A DNA stretch of 64,000 nucleotides from Cupriavidus pinatubonensis. GTDB lineage: Bacteria > Pseudomonadota > Gammaproteobacteria > Burkholderiales > Burkholderiaceae. The stretch is taken from positions 3,100,001 to 3,164,000 of the forward strand of contig NZ_CP080767.1 in assembly GCF_019602855.1 (NCBI RefSeq), in the 5' to 3' direction. Position 1 is the stretch's first letter. Every line of letters begins with the position of its first letter. The position numbers were made by a program, and so were the translations under genes. Below are positions 52,799-61,329 of this stretch, in pieces. The notes beneath the pieces were generated by a model that ran no database searches, was not told the origin of the DNA, and saw only the letters and a program-made list of their open reading frames with translations.

Positions 52799-53317
52799 AT
52801 GGAACTGCGCCTGTTGACCCCCACCGATGCTCTCGCTTTCCAGGCCTTGCGCCTGGCCGGGTTGGTCGAGGCGCCCGAGGCATTCGCCTCCAGCCTGGAA
52901 GAGGAAACAGACCTGCCGATCGAGGTCGTGGCCGCGCGTCTTGCCGCGAATGACGACGGCGCTGTGTTTGGCGCCTTTGACGGCAGCGAACTGGCCGGCG
53001 TGGTCGGCGTACTGCGCGAAGCCAAGCGCAAGCACCGCCACAAGGCGTTCATCTGGGGCATGTACATTGCGCCCGCGTGGCGCGACCGCAAGCTCGGCCG
53101 CGCGCTGATGGAATTCGCGCTGCAACGCGCCGCGGCCATGCCGGACGTGCGCCAGGTCACGCTGTGCGTCAACGCGGGCAGTACCGGAGCGGTGCGCCTG
53201 TATGAATCGCTCGGCTTCGTGCGCTTTGGCCTGGAACCCGAAGCGCTGTACGTTGCGCCGCACTTCCACGACAAGCTCGACATGGTGTACCGGCTGCCGG
53301 CCACGACCGCACCCTGA
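52799..53317 (+). CDS. GNAT family N-acetyltransferase
   Basis: A 172-residue acetyl-CoA-dependent transferase. The acetyl-CoA loop is at APAWRDRKLGRALMEFAL, and the final LCVNAGSTGAVRLYESLGFVRFG matches the usual motif A/B pattern (shown as key element). The acceptor is unknown. AAGGAAGAG stands at the right distance before the ATG at 52799. The gene is 14 bases after the LysR stop codon and probably part of the same transcript. Confidence 0.88.
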   Translation: MELRLLTPTDALAFQALRLAGLVEAPEAFASSLEEETDLPIEVVAARLAANDDGAVFGAFDGSELAGVVGVLREAKRKHRHKAFIWGMYIAPAWRDRKLGRALMEFALQRAAAMPDVRQVTLCVNAGSTGAVRLYESLGFVRFGLEPEALYVAPHFHDKLDMVYRLPATTAP

Positions 53318-53476
53318 CGCCGCCCGGCGCGGCCTTCCCTGCACGCGCCCGGCGATGCTACGCTGATCTGGCAGGCCCGGCACCGCACAGCGGACCGTGG
53401 CCATGATGAGCATTTTTGATCGGCTTGCCGTGCCGAATTCACGTACCGGGGCGTGCTGGCGGCGCAAGCGCTGCGC

Positions 53477-53482
53477 TATAGT
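53477..53482 (+). promoter_or_regulatory. putative -10 box TATAGT of glcD
   Basis: A TATAGT hexamer, 55 bases before the glcD ATG, in the 220-base gap that separates glcD from the acetyltransferase gene. The -35 is weak. Confidence 0.4.
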
Positions 53483-53537
53483 CACCCGTCCCCTCCGGCC
53501 GCACGCCGGCCTCGCAGACAGGCACATAGGAGTCGCC

Positions 53538-55058
53538 ATGAATGCCCCGCACGAAGCCCCACTGACCACCGGCGCCACACCCGCCGGTAACGGCGCCGCC
53601 GATGGCCGCCGCAGCGCGCTGCTGGCGGGCCTTGCGCAGATCCTGCCGGACGCCGCATTGCTGTGGAAGCCGGAAGACACCGTCCCCTACGAGTGCGACG
53701 GCCTGGCCGCCTACCGCCAGGTGCCGATGGCCGTGGCCCTGCCCGATACCGAGGAACAGGTCTGCGCGATCCTGCGCCTGTGCCACAGGCTCAGCGTGCC
53801 CGTGGTGCCGCGCGGCGCGGGGACGAGCCTGTCCGGCGGCGCCATGCCGATCGCCGAAGGGCTGGTGCTGTCGCTGGCCAAGTTCAAGCGCATCCTGAAA
53901 GTTGACCCGCACTCACGCACCGCGGTGGTCCAGCCGGGCGTGCGCAACCTGGCCATCTCCGACGCCGCCGCTCCCTTCAACCTGTATTACGCGCCCGATC
54001 CGTCGTCGCAGATCGCCTGCACCATCGGCGGCAACGTCAGCGAAAATTCGGGCGGCGTGCACTGCCTGAAATACGGCCTGACCGTGCATAACGTGCTGCG
54101 CGTGCGCGCGGTGACGATGGAAGGCGAGGTCGTCGTGTTCGGCTCCGAAGCCCCGGATTCGCCGGGCCTGGATCTGCTCGCCGCAATGATCGGCTCCGAA
54201 GGCATGCTGGCCGTGGTAACCGAAGTCACCGTGCGCCTGATCCCGAAGCCCCAGCTTGCGCAGGTGATCATGGCCTGCTTCGACGACGTGGAAAAAGGCG
54301 GCAACGCGGTGGCCGCGATCATCGCGGCCGGCATCATCCCGGCAGGCCTGGAGATGATGGACAAACCCGCCACGGCCGCCGTGGAAGAGTTCGTGCACGC
54401 TGGCTACGACCTCGACGCCGCGGCCATCCTGCTATGCGAATCCGATGGCACGCCCGAGGAGGTCGCAGAGGAAATCGAGCGCATGAGCGCGGTGCTGACG
54501 GCTTCGGGGTGCACGCGCATCGTCGTCTCGCAGAACGAAGCCGAGCGCCTGCGTTTCTGGAGCGGCCGCAAGAACGCGTTCCCGGCGGCGGGCCGCATCT
54601 CGCCTGACTATTACTGCATGGACGGCACTATCCCGCGCAAGCATATCGGCACACTGCTGCGCCGCATCGAAGAGATGGAGCGCAAGTACGCGCTGCGCTG
54701 CATCAACGTGTTCCATGCCGGCGACGGCAATATGCATCCGCTGATCCTGTTCGATGGTGCGGACGAGGACCAGTGGCACCGTGCCGAGCTGTTTGGCTCG
54801 GACATCCTGGAAGCTTGCGTGGAACTGGGCGGCACCGTCACCGGCGAACACGGCGTGGGCGTGGAGAAGCTCAACTCGATGTGCGTGCAGTTCTCGCCGT
54901 CCGAGCGCGATGCCTTCTTTGGCGTCAAGGCTGCCTTCGACCCGGCGCGACTGCTGAACCCGGACAAGGCCATCCCGACGCTCGCGCGCTGCGCCGAATA
55001 CGGCAAGATGCACGTCAAGAAGGGGCTGCTGCCCCACCCCGACCTGCCGCGCTTCTGA
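53538..55058 (+). CDS. glcD: glycolate oxidase subunit GlcD
   Basis: The FAD-binding subunit of glycolate oxidase, which oxidises glycolate to glyoxylate. The 506-residue chain has PRGAGTSLSGGAMP (FAD phosphate loop), GGNVSENSGG, GSEGMLAVVTEVTVRL, NVFHAGDGNMHPLILFD and TGEHGVGVEKL, all hallmarks of GlcD. AGGAG stands 5 bases before the ATG at 53538. GlcE and GlcF follow downstream with one gene inserted. The FAD oxidase at 50458 is a paralogue. Confidence 0.94.
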   Translation: MNAPHEAPLTTGATPAGNGAADGRRSALLAGLAQILPDAALLWKPEDTVPYECDGLAAYRQVPMAVALPDTEEQVCAILRLCHRLSVPVVPRGAGTSLSGGAMPIAEGLVLSLAKFKRILKVDPHSRTAVVQPGVRNLAISDAAAPFNLYYAPDPSSQIACTIGGNVSENSGGVHCLKYGLTVHNVLRVRAVTMEGEVVVFGSEAPDSPGLDLLAAMIGSEGMLAVVTEVTVRLIPKPQLAQVIMACFDDVEKGGNAVAAIIAAGIIPAGLEMMDKPATAAVEEFVHAGYDLDAAAILLCESDGTPEEVAEEIERMSAVLTASGCTRIVVSQNEAERLRFWSGRKNAFPAAGRISPDYYCMDGTIPRKHIGTLLRRIEEMERKYALRCINVFHAGDGNMHPLILFDGADEDQWHRAELFGSDILEACVELGGTVTGEHGVGVEKLNSMCVQFSPSERDAFFGVKAAFDPARLLNPDKAIPTLARCAEYGKMHVKKGLLPHPDLPRF

Positions 55059-55072
55059 ACGACGCGCCAGCC

Positions 55073-55993
55073 ATGCCGCACCGCGAGACCAACCAGACCC
55101 TGCGCCAGCGCCTCGGCCGGCCCGAGACCGGCTGGCGCGAGCGCTGGTACACGATCATCTTCGAGGCCGATACGCGCGAAGGCCGGCTGTTCGACATCAC
55201 GCTGCTGGTCGCCATCGTGGCCAGCGTGCTGATCGTGATGGTCGACAGCCTGCAAGGCGTGAACGAACACCTGCGCACGCTGTTCACGGTGCTCGAGTGG
55301 ATGTTCACGCTGCTGTTCACGGCCGAGTACGTGATGCGGATCCTGGTGGTGCAGCGGCCGTGGCGCTATGTGTTCAGCTTTTTCGGCGTCATCGATTTCA
55401 TCTCGATCATGCCGACGTGGCTCGCGTTCTTCCTGCCGGAGCTCGCGTTCCTGATCGATGTACGGCTGCTGCGGCTGCTGCGCGTGTTCCGGATCCTCAA
55501 GCTCACGGTGTACTTCGAGGAAGCCGAGATCCTGTACCGCGCGCTCGCTAACAGCCGGCGCAAGATCTTCGTGTTCCTGGGCACGGTGTTCATCATCACC
55601 GTGATCCTCGGCACGGTGATGTACGTGGTGGAAGGCCCGCAACATGGCTTCACGAGCATCCCTGTGAGCATGTACTGGGCCGTGGTGACGCTGACCACGA
55701 CTGGCTTTGGCGACATGGTGCCGAAGACCCCGCTGGGGCAGTTCATCACCTCGCTGACGATCCTGCTGGGCTACGGCATCATCGCGTTCCCGACCGGCAT
55801 CGTCGGCGCCGAGCTGGCCGCCAGCATCATGAAACGCCCGCTCACGACGCGCACCTGCACGCACTGCCTGACCGAGGGGCACGACGCGGATGCGCTGTAC
55901 TGCAAGCATTGCGGCAGCAAACTGCCCGAGTACCAGAACGACCGCCCAGAAGTACCGGGCGGGCCCGCCGGCGGTCGCCGGAAAGACGCCTGA
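55073..55993 (+). CDS. voltage-gated potassium channel with C-terminal zinc ribbon
   Basis: A 306-residue channel of the six-helix voltage-gated (Kv/KvAP-like) type. Segments S1-S4 occupy about residues 40-150. S4 has the voltage-sensor pattern RLLRLLRVFR, with Arg every third residue. The pore has the filter TLTTTGFGDMVP between S5 and S6. The cytoplasmic C terminus (about 265-290) carries two CxxC pairs (CTHC and CKHC), a zinc ribbon. The gene lies 14 bases after glcD and 43 bases before glcE, on the same strand, so it is in the operon. The cellular role and gating signal are unknown. Confidence 0.9.
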   Translation: MPHRETNQTLRQRLGRPETGWRERWYTIIFEADTREGRLFDITLLVAIVASVLIVMVDSLQGVNEHLRTLFTVLEWMFTLLFTAEYVMRILVVQRPWRYVFSFFGVIDFISIMPTWLAFFLPELAFLIDVRLLRLLRVFRILKLTVYFEEAEILYRALANSRRKIFVFLGTVFIITVILGTVMYVVEGPQHGFTSIPVSMYWAVVTLTTTGFGDMVPKTPLGQFITSLTILLGYGIIAFPTGIVGAELAASIMKRPLTTRTCTHCLTEGHDADALYCKHCGSKLPEYQNDRPEVPGGPAGGRRKDA

Positions 55994-56036
55994 CCCACGG
56001 GCAATACGTACCCGCACGATAAAGAACCGGACCCAC

Positions 56037-57140
56037 ATGCAAGCCACTCTCGACGCCCTCCGCGATGCCGTACGGCATGCCTCCGAGACGCGCACGCCGC
56101 TGCGCCTGCGCGGCGGCGGCAGCAAGGACTTCTATGGCAATGCCATGGACGGCGCACTGCTCGATACGCGCGCGTACCGCGGCATCGTCGAATACGATCC
56201 TGCCGAGCTGGTGGTCACCGCACGCTGCGGCACGCCGCTGGCCGAGATCGAGGCCGCGCTCGCGGAGAAGCGCCAGATGCTGGCATTCGAGCCGCCGCAT
56301 TTTGCCGCCCCGGGCCAAACGAGCAGCGCGACACTCGGCGGTGCCGTGGCCGCGGGCCTGTCCGGTCCGCGCCGGCAATCGGTCGGTGCGCTGCGCGACT
56401 TCGTACTGGGCGCGCAGATGATGGATGGCCACGGCGAGGTCATGAGCTTTGGCGGCCAGGTCATGAAGAACGTCGCGGGCTATGACGTGTCGCGGCTGCT
56501 GGCGGGATCGCTCGGCACGCTGGGGTTGATTCTCGAAGTCTCGCTCAAGGTGCTGCCGACGCCGTTCGACGACGCCACGCTGTGCTTTGCGATGAGCCAG
56601 GCCGAGGCCATCGACCGCATTAACCAGTGGGGCGGCCAGCCGCTGCCGATCGCGGCTTCCGCATGGCATGAAGGCGTGTTGCACGTGCGGCTGTCGGGCG
56701 CCACGGCCGCAGTGCGAGCCGCACGCGCGCGGCTCGGCGGCGATGCCGTCGCGCAGGACGAAGGCGTGGTCTTCTGGCAGTCGCTGCGCGAACAGACGCA
56801 TGCGTTCTTCGCGCCGGCGCTGCAGGGCCGCGCGCTGTGGCGCCTGGCGGTGCCGCCGACATCGGCGCCGCTGGATCTGCCCGGCTCACAGCTGGTCGAA
56901 TGGGGCGGCGGGCAGCGCTGGTGGCTGCCCGATGCGGGCCCGGACGGCAACCATGCCAGGCTCGTGCGGGGAACCGCGCAGGCCGTCGGCGGACATGCCA
57001 CGCTGTTCCGCAACGGCGACAAGTCGGTCGGCGTGTTCACACCACTGGCCGCACCGCTGGCCGCGATCCATGCACGGCTGAAGGCCACCTTCGACCCGGC
57101 AGGCATCTTCAATCCGCAGCGCATGTACCCCGGCCTCTGA
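56037..57140 (+). CDS. glcE: glycolate oxidase subunit GlcE
   Basis: The second FAD-binding subunit of glycolate oxidase, 367 residues. It has the FAD domain signatures RGGGSKDFYGN, FAAPGQTSSATLGGAVAAG and GYDVSRLLAGSLGTLGLILEVSLKVLP. It lacks the large cap domain of GlcD, as usual for GlcE. It follows the channel gene and precedes glcF by 43 bases. The ATG at 56037 starts the conserved part MQATLDALRDAV. Confidence 0.93.
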   Translation: MQATLDALRDAVRHASETRTPLRLRGGGSKDFYGNAMDGALLDTRAYRGIVEYDPAELVVTARCGTPLAEIEAALAEKRQMLAFEPPHFAAPGQTSSATLGGAVAAGLSGPRRQSVGALRDFVLGAQMMDGHGEVMSFGGQVMKNVAGYDVSRLLAGSLGTLGLILEVSLKVLPTPFDDATLCFAMSQAEAIDRINQWGGQPLPIAASAWHEGVLHVRLSGATAAVRAARARLGGDAVAQDEGVVFWQSLREQTHAFFAPALQGRALWRLAVPPTSAPLDLPGSQLVEWGGGQRWWLPDAGPDGNHARLVRGTAQAVGGHATLFRNGDKSVGVFTPLAAPLAAIHARLKATFDPAGIFNPQRMYPGL

Positions 57141-57183
57141 GCCGCGCGCATCGTTCAACGCCAAGGCAAACCCACCCCACACC

Positions 57184-58437
57184 ATGCAAACGACCCTGGC
57201 CAATTTTCTCCGCAATACGCCTGAAGGCGAGGAAGCCAAGTCTATCGTCGGCAAATGCGTGCACTGCGGCTTCTGCACTGCTACCTGTCCGACCTACCAG
57301 TTGCTCGGCGACGAGCTCGACGGCCCGCGCGGGCGCATCTACCTGATGAAGCAGGTGCTGGAGGGGAATGCCGTCAGCGAAAGCACACGTCTGCACCTGG
57401 ACCGCTGCCTGACGTGCCGCAACTGCGAATCGACCTGCCCTTCGGGCGTGCGCTACGGGCGGCTCGTGGACATCGGCCGGCAGGTGGTGGATGAACAGCT
57501 TGAAGCGCGCGGCGTGCGTCGTCCCGCGCGCGAACGCGTGGCGCGCTGGGTGCTGCGCGAAGGCCTGACACGCCCCGCCCTGTTTGGCACCGCGCTGAAG
57601 CTGGGGCAGATGGTGCGGCCGATGCTGCCGCCCACGCTGCGCAACAAAGTGCCCCAACTCAGCAAGTCCGCCGAGCCCGGCCAATGGCCGCGCACCACGC
57701 ATGCACGCAAGATGCTGTTGCTCGACGGTTGCGTGCAACCGGCCATGTCGCCCAACATCAATGCCGCAACCGCGCGCGTGTTCGACCGTGTCGGCGTACA
57801 ACTGATCGTGGCGCGCGAAGCGGGCTGTTGTGGCGCCATCCGCTTCCACACCGGCGACCACGATGGCGGCCTCGACAATATGCGCCGCAATATCGATGCA
57901 TGGTGGCCGCATCTCGAAGCGGGCGCCGAGGCCATCGTCATGACCGCATCGGGCTGCGGTGCCATGGTCAAGGACTACGGCCACCTGCTGCGCAACGACC
58001 CCCGCTACGCCGAGCGCGCGCGCCGCGTCTCGGCACTCACGCGCGACCTGTCGGAGATCCTGCCGGACTTTGCCGACCTGCTGCACAAGCGCGCCGGCGC
58101 GGTGCCGCGCGATGGACGCCGCGTGGCGTACCACCCGCCATGCACCCTTCAGCACGGCCAGCAGATCCGCGGCAAGGTCGAAGCGCTCTTGACCGGCCTC
58201 GGTGTGGAAGTCAAACTCTGCGCTGACAGCCACCTGTGCTGCGGCTCGGCGGGCACGTATTCCGTGTTGCAGCCGGAACTGGCCTACCGCCTGCGCGACG
58301 ACAAGCTCGCCAAACTGCAGGCCACCGAGCCCGAAGCCATCGTGTCGGCCAATATCGGCTGCATCACCCACCTGCAGGGCGGCACTGAAACGCCGGTCGT
58401 GCACTGGATCGAACTGGTGGACAAGATGCTGGGCTGA
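57184..58437 (+). CDS. glcF: glycolate oxidase iron-sulfur subunit GlcF
   Basis: The iron-sulfur subunit of glycolate oxidase, 417 residues. Two 4Fe-4S motifs lie near the N terminus: CVHCGFCTATCP and CLTCRNCESTCPSG. Two CCG domains follow (AGCCGAIRFHTGDHDGG and HLCCGSAGTYSVLQPELA). It passes electrons from GlcD/E to the membrane. It ends the glcDEF set. The hairpin at 58461 separates it from lrgA. Confidence 0.95.
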   Translation: MQTTLANFLRNTPEGEEAKSIVGKCVHCGFCTATCPTYQLLGDELDGPRGRIYLMKQVLEGNAVSESTRLHLDRCLTCRNCESTCPSGVRYGRLVDIGRQVVDEQLEARGVRRPARERVARWVLREGLTRPALFGTALKLGQMVRPMLPPTLRNKVPQLSKSAEPGQWPRTTHARKMLLLDGCVQPAMSPNINAATARVFDRVGVQLIVAREAGCCGAIRFHTGDHDGGLDNMRRNIDAWWPHLEAGAEAIVMTASGCGAMVKDYGHLLRNDPRYAERARRVSALTRDLSEILPDFADLLHKRAGAVPRDGRRVAYHPPCTLQHGQQIRGKVEALLTGLGVEVKLCADSHLCCGSAGTYSVLQPELAYRLRDDKLAKLQATEPEAIVSANIGCITHLQGGTETPVVHWIELVDKMLG

Positions 58438-58460
58438 ACAGCCCCGGGGCGTGGTTGTCT

Positions 58461-58486
58461 CCCCGCTCCCGCTTGCGGGAGCGGGG
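58461..58486. repeat. REP-like hairpin between glcF and lrgA
   Basis: CCCCGCTCCC pairs with GGGAGCGGGG around a 6-base loop. There is no T-run, so it is not a standard terminator. Similar GC-rich inverted repeats are familiar as dispersed intergenic elements in Burkholderiales. It may give differential stability to the glc and lrg parts of a common transcript. Only one copy is in this window. Confidence 0.45.
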
Positions 58487-58512
58487 ATAAACAGTACAAC
58501 CAAGACGCCCTC

Positions 58513-58905
58513 ATGCTCCAGACCTTTGCCATCCTCCTGGTTTTCCAATCCGTCGGCGAGGTGGTCAGCTACGCGCTGCGCCTGCCCGTGCCCGGCCCCG
58601 TGCTGGGCATGATCATGCTGTTCGGCTGGCTCGTCTTCGACGACCGCCTGCTGCCCATCATCCAGGGCACGACCAGCGAACTGCTCAAGCACCTGTCGCT
58701 GCTGTTCGTGCCGGCCGGCGTCGGCATCATGGTCCACGCGAACCGCATCGAAGGCGAGTGGATGCCAATCCTGATCGCACTCGTGGTATCGACCTGGCTC
58801 GCCATCGCGACCACCGCCGTGGTCACGCGCATGCTGATGCGCAAGCCCAAGGCGCCCGCCGCGCAGGCTGCCAATGCTGCCGACCACAGCGGAGAACAAG
58901 CATGA
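58513..58905 (+). CDS. LrgA/CidA family membrane protein
   Basis: A 130-residue protein with four hydrophobic helices. LPVPGPVLGMIML is the typical LrgA/CidA motif, and LLFVPAGVGIMVHANRIEGEW is conserved. The stop overlaps the lrgB start as ATGA. LrgA/LrgB proteins are often called holin-like but are also carriers of small organic acids. Here the position next to glcDEF suggests the second role (inference). Confidence 0.9.
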   Translation: MLQTFAILLVFQSVGEVVSYALRLPVPGPVLGMIMLFGWLVFDDRLLPIIQGTTSELLKHLSLLFVPAGVGIMVHANRIEGEWMPILIALVVSTWLAIATTAVVTRMLMRKPKAPAAQAANAADHSGEQA

Positions 58906-59627
58906 TGACGCCCCGCCTCAACGAGATCTGGGTCTACCTTGCCGCGAGCCCGCTGGTCGGGCTGACCGCAACGCTGCTGGCCTATGTGTTCGCGTTCCGC
59001 ATCTACGAGCGCTCGCGTTTCTCGCCGCTGGCCAACCCGGTGATGATCGCCGTGGCGCTGCTGGTCACGGTGCTGACAGTCACGGGCACGCCGTACAAGA
59101 CCTACTTCGATGGTGCGCAGTTCGTGCACTTCCTGCTCGGCCCCGCCACCGTGGCGCTGGCCGTGCCGCTCTACCTGCAACTGCCCAAGCTGCGCACGCA
59201 TGTGTTCCCGCTGCTGGTAGGCCTCGTCGCCGGATCGCTGGTCGCGGTGGTATCGGCGGTCGGCATTGCATGGCTGCTCGGCGCATCGCGCGAGACGGTG
59301 CTGTCGCTCGCACCGAAGTCGGTGACGATCCCGATCGCCATGGGCGTAGCCGAGAAGATCGGCGGGCTGCCTTCGCTGACCGCAGTGCTGGTGATGGCCA
59401 CCGGCATCATCGGCGCAGTCAGCGCAACCAGCCTGCTGAACCTGCTGCGCGTCCGCGACTACACGGTGCGTGGTTTCGCCACTGGCGTGGCGGCGCACGG
59501 CATCGGCACCGCGCGCGCATTCCAGGTGAACCAGGAAGCCGGTGCATTCGCCGCGCTCGGCATGGGACTCAACGGCGTGCTGACAGCCATCATGGTGCCG
59601 GTGCTGGCGGCCTGGATGCCCCACTGA
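58902..59627 (+). CDS. LrgB/CidB family membrane protein
   Basis: A 241-residue polytopic protein. It has FLLGPATVALAVPLY, the loop SLAPKSVTIPIAMGVAEKIGG and GVAAHGIGTARAFQ, all typical of LrgB. Its homologue forms the C-terminal half of the plant plastid glycolate/glycerate carrier PLGG1, in which LrgA and LrgB are fused. GGAG stands 9 bases before the ATG at 58902. It is coupled to lrgA by ATGA. Confidence 0.92.
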   Translation: MMTPRLNEIWVYLAASPLVGLTATLLAYVFAFRIYERSRFSPLANPVMIAVALLVTVLTVTGTPYKTYFDGAQFVHFLLGPATVALAVPLYLQLPKLRTHVFPLLVGLVAGSLVAVVSAVGIAWLLGASRETVLSLAPKSVTIPIAMGVAEKIGGLPSLTAVLVMATGIIGAVSATSLLNLLRVRDYTVRGFATGVAAHGIGTARAFQVNQEAGAFAALGMGLNGVLTAIMVPVLAAWMPH

Positions 59628-59643
59628 ACGTGCTGACACGCTC

Positions 59644-59661
59644 CTGACAGGACGCTGTCAG
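59644..59661 (+). terminator. possible terminator hairpin after lrgB
   Basis: CTGACAG pairs with CTGTCAG around a 4-base loop, 17 bases after the lrgB stop codon. There is no T-run, so termination here is uncertain. Confidence 0.35.
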
Positions 59662-59713
59662 CAGGCCCCGCGCAAGATGCGGACTCCTTTTCCCCGTGAC
59701 CAAGGAGTCCATC

Positions 59714-60085
59714 ATGAGCAACGGTCTGATCAACTGGCTGGAGATCCCCGTCGTCGATATGCATCGTGCGATCCACTTCTACGAGCAGGTATTCCAAACG
59801 ACGCTCAAGCGCGAAACCATGAGCCAGGTCGACATGGCGGTGTTCCCGAACCCAGATCCCGGCGGCGCGCTCGTGGCCGGCGAAGGCTACCGGCCCAGCC
59901 AGCACTACGGCCCGGTGCCTTATCTGCACGCGCCAGGGCTCGATGCGCTGCTGCAGCGCGTGGCCCACGCGGGCGGCAAGACCGTGTTCGGTCCGCTCCA
60001 GCTGCCCGGCGACATCGGCCGCATCGCGCATATCGCCGACAGCGAGGGCAACCGCATCGGCCTGCACGAGCCGTTCACGGGCTAA
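59714..60085 (+). CDS. VOC family protein
   Basis: A 123-residue single VOC domain with the pattern INWLEIPVVDMHRAIHFYEQVFQ and the C-terminal HIADSEGNRIGLHEP, as in glyoxalase/bleomycin-resistance-type proteins. The substrate is unknown. AAGGAG 8 bases before the ATG at 59714 decides the start. It is followed 22 bases later by a WYL-type regulator, which may control it. Confidence 0.87.
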   Translation: MSNGLINWLEIPVVDMHRAIHFYEQVFQTTLKRETMSQVDMAVFPNPDPGGALVAGEGYRPSQHYGPVPYLHAPGLDALLQRVAHAGGKTVFGPLQLPGDIGRIAHIADSEGNRIGLHEPFTG

Positions 60086-60107
60086 TGCCCGCCATACCGG
60101 AGGACCG

Positions 60108-60797
60108 ATGAGCCGCCGCGCCGACCGCCTGTTCCAGATCGTCCAGGTCCTGCGCGGGCGCCGCCTGACCACGGCGGCGTTGCTCGCGCAGCGGCTCGGC
60201 GTGTCCGAGCGCACGGTCTACCGTGATATCCAGGCGCTGTCGCTGTCGGGCGTGCCGGTCGAGGGCGAGGCCGGTATTGGCTATCGGCTGCGTGCCGATT
60301 TCGATGTCCCGCCGCTGATGTTCACCGCCCTCGAAGTCGAAGCGCTGGTGGCCGGCCTTCGCCTGCTCAAGGCCTGGGGCGGTGGTGCGCTCGCGGCCGC
60401 CGCCGACCCCGCGCTGGAAAAGCTGATGGCAGCTCTGCCGCCGCCACGCCGGCTAGCTGCGCAGCAAAGCCGCGTGTTCGCGCCGGAGTATGTCAATCGC
60501 GCGCAGGTACGTGAGGCATTCGACGTCGTGCACGGCGCGCTTGGGTCGCAAAGGCTTCTGCTGCTTGACTATTGTGATGCCGAACAGCGCATCACCGAAC
60601 GCGTGGTGCAGCCGCTCGGCCTGTTTTTCTGGGGCAATGCATGGCTGCTGGCGGCATGGTGCACGACGCGCACCGACTACCGCAGTTTTCGCCTGGACCG
60701 CTGCCGCGAAATCCGCATGCTCGACGACCGCTTCCACGAAACGCCGGACCGCTCGCTCAACGGCTTTCTGCGCGCGGTGCGGGCCAGTGGCGTATAG
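60108..60797 (+). CDS. YafY-type HTH/WYL-domain transcriptional regulator
   Basis: A 229-residue regulator. The N-terminal DeoR-like winged helix (about 1-60) contains LAQRLGVSERTVYRDIQALSLSGVPVEGE. After a linker, the C-terminal WYL domain (about 140-215) has LLDYCDAEQRITERVVQPLGLFFWGNAWLLAAWC, in which the strict WYL triad is degenerate. WYL domains bind ligands or nucleic acids. GGAGGA stands just before the ATG at 60108. It lies downstream of the VOC gene in a two-gene unit. Confidence 0.88.
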   Translation: MSRRADRLFQIVQVLRGRRLTTAALLAQRLGVSERTVYRDIQALSLSGVPVEGEAGIGYRLRADFDVPPLMFTALEVEALVAGLRLLKAWGGGALAAAADPALEKLMAALPPPRRLAAQQSRVFAPEYVNRAQVREAFDVVHGALGSQRLLLLDYCDAEQRITERVVQPLGLFFWGNAWLLAAWCTTRTDYRSFRLDRCREIRMLDDRFHETPDRSLNGFLRAVRASGV

Positions 60798-60803
60798 CGT
60801 GTT

Positions 60804-61298
60804 TCAGGCAGCCGGATCGGCCAGCAGCGTTTCGATATCCGCGCGGATCTCTTCCGGCTTGGTGATCGACCCGTAGCGCTTGTAGACCGTGCCGTCACGG
60901 CGCAGCAGGAACTTGGTGAAATTCCACTTGATTGCCTGCGTGCCGAGCACGCCGCGCTTCGCGCTGGTGAGCCATTGGTATAGCGGGTGCGCGTCAGGCC
61001 CCTTCACGTCGATCTTGGCGAACATCGGAAACTTGACGCTGAAGCGCGATTCGCAGAACTGGCCGATCTGCTGCGCGTCGCCTGGCTCCTGCTTGCCGAA
61101 CTGGTTGCACGGGAATCCCAGCACTTCGAGTCCGCGCGCGGCGTACGCGTCGTGCAGGGCCTGCAGGCCCGCGTACTGCGGCGTAAAGCCGCATTCGCTG
61201 GCGGTGTTGACGATCAGCAGTACCTTGCCGCGGAACTGCGACAGCGGCACGGGCTGCCCCGCGAGGGACTTGGCTTCGAACTGGTAGACATTGCTCAT
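60804..61298 (-). CDS. glutathione peroxidase (BtuE-like)
   Basis: A 164-residue thiol peroxidase of the glutathione peroxidase family, reducing hydroperoxides. The peroxidatic residue is Cys36 in NTASECGFTPQY (Cys, not selenocysteine). The other family sites are Gln in GFPCNQFGKQEPG and Trp in KWNFTKFL. Bacterial members usually take electrons from thioredoxin or glutathione. It lies convergent to the WYL gene and upstream of pilU only at a distance (61299-61329). Confidence 0.94.
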   Translation of the reverse strand: MSNVYQFEAKSLAGQPVPLSQFRGKVLLIVNTASECGFTPQYAGLQALHDAYAARGLEVLGFPCNQFGKQEPGDAQQIGQFCESRFSVKFPMFAKIDVKGPDAHPLYQWLTSAKRGVLGTQAIKWNFTKFLLRRDGTVYKRYGSITKPEEIRADIETLLADPAA

Positions 61299-61329
61299 GC
61301 GGACTTGGCTCCTGGAACGGACGCGCGGA

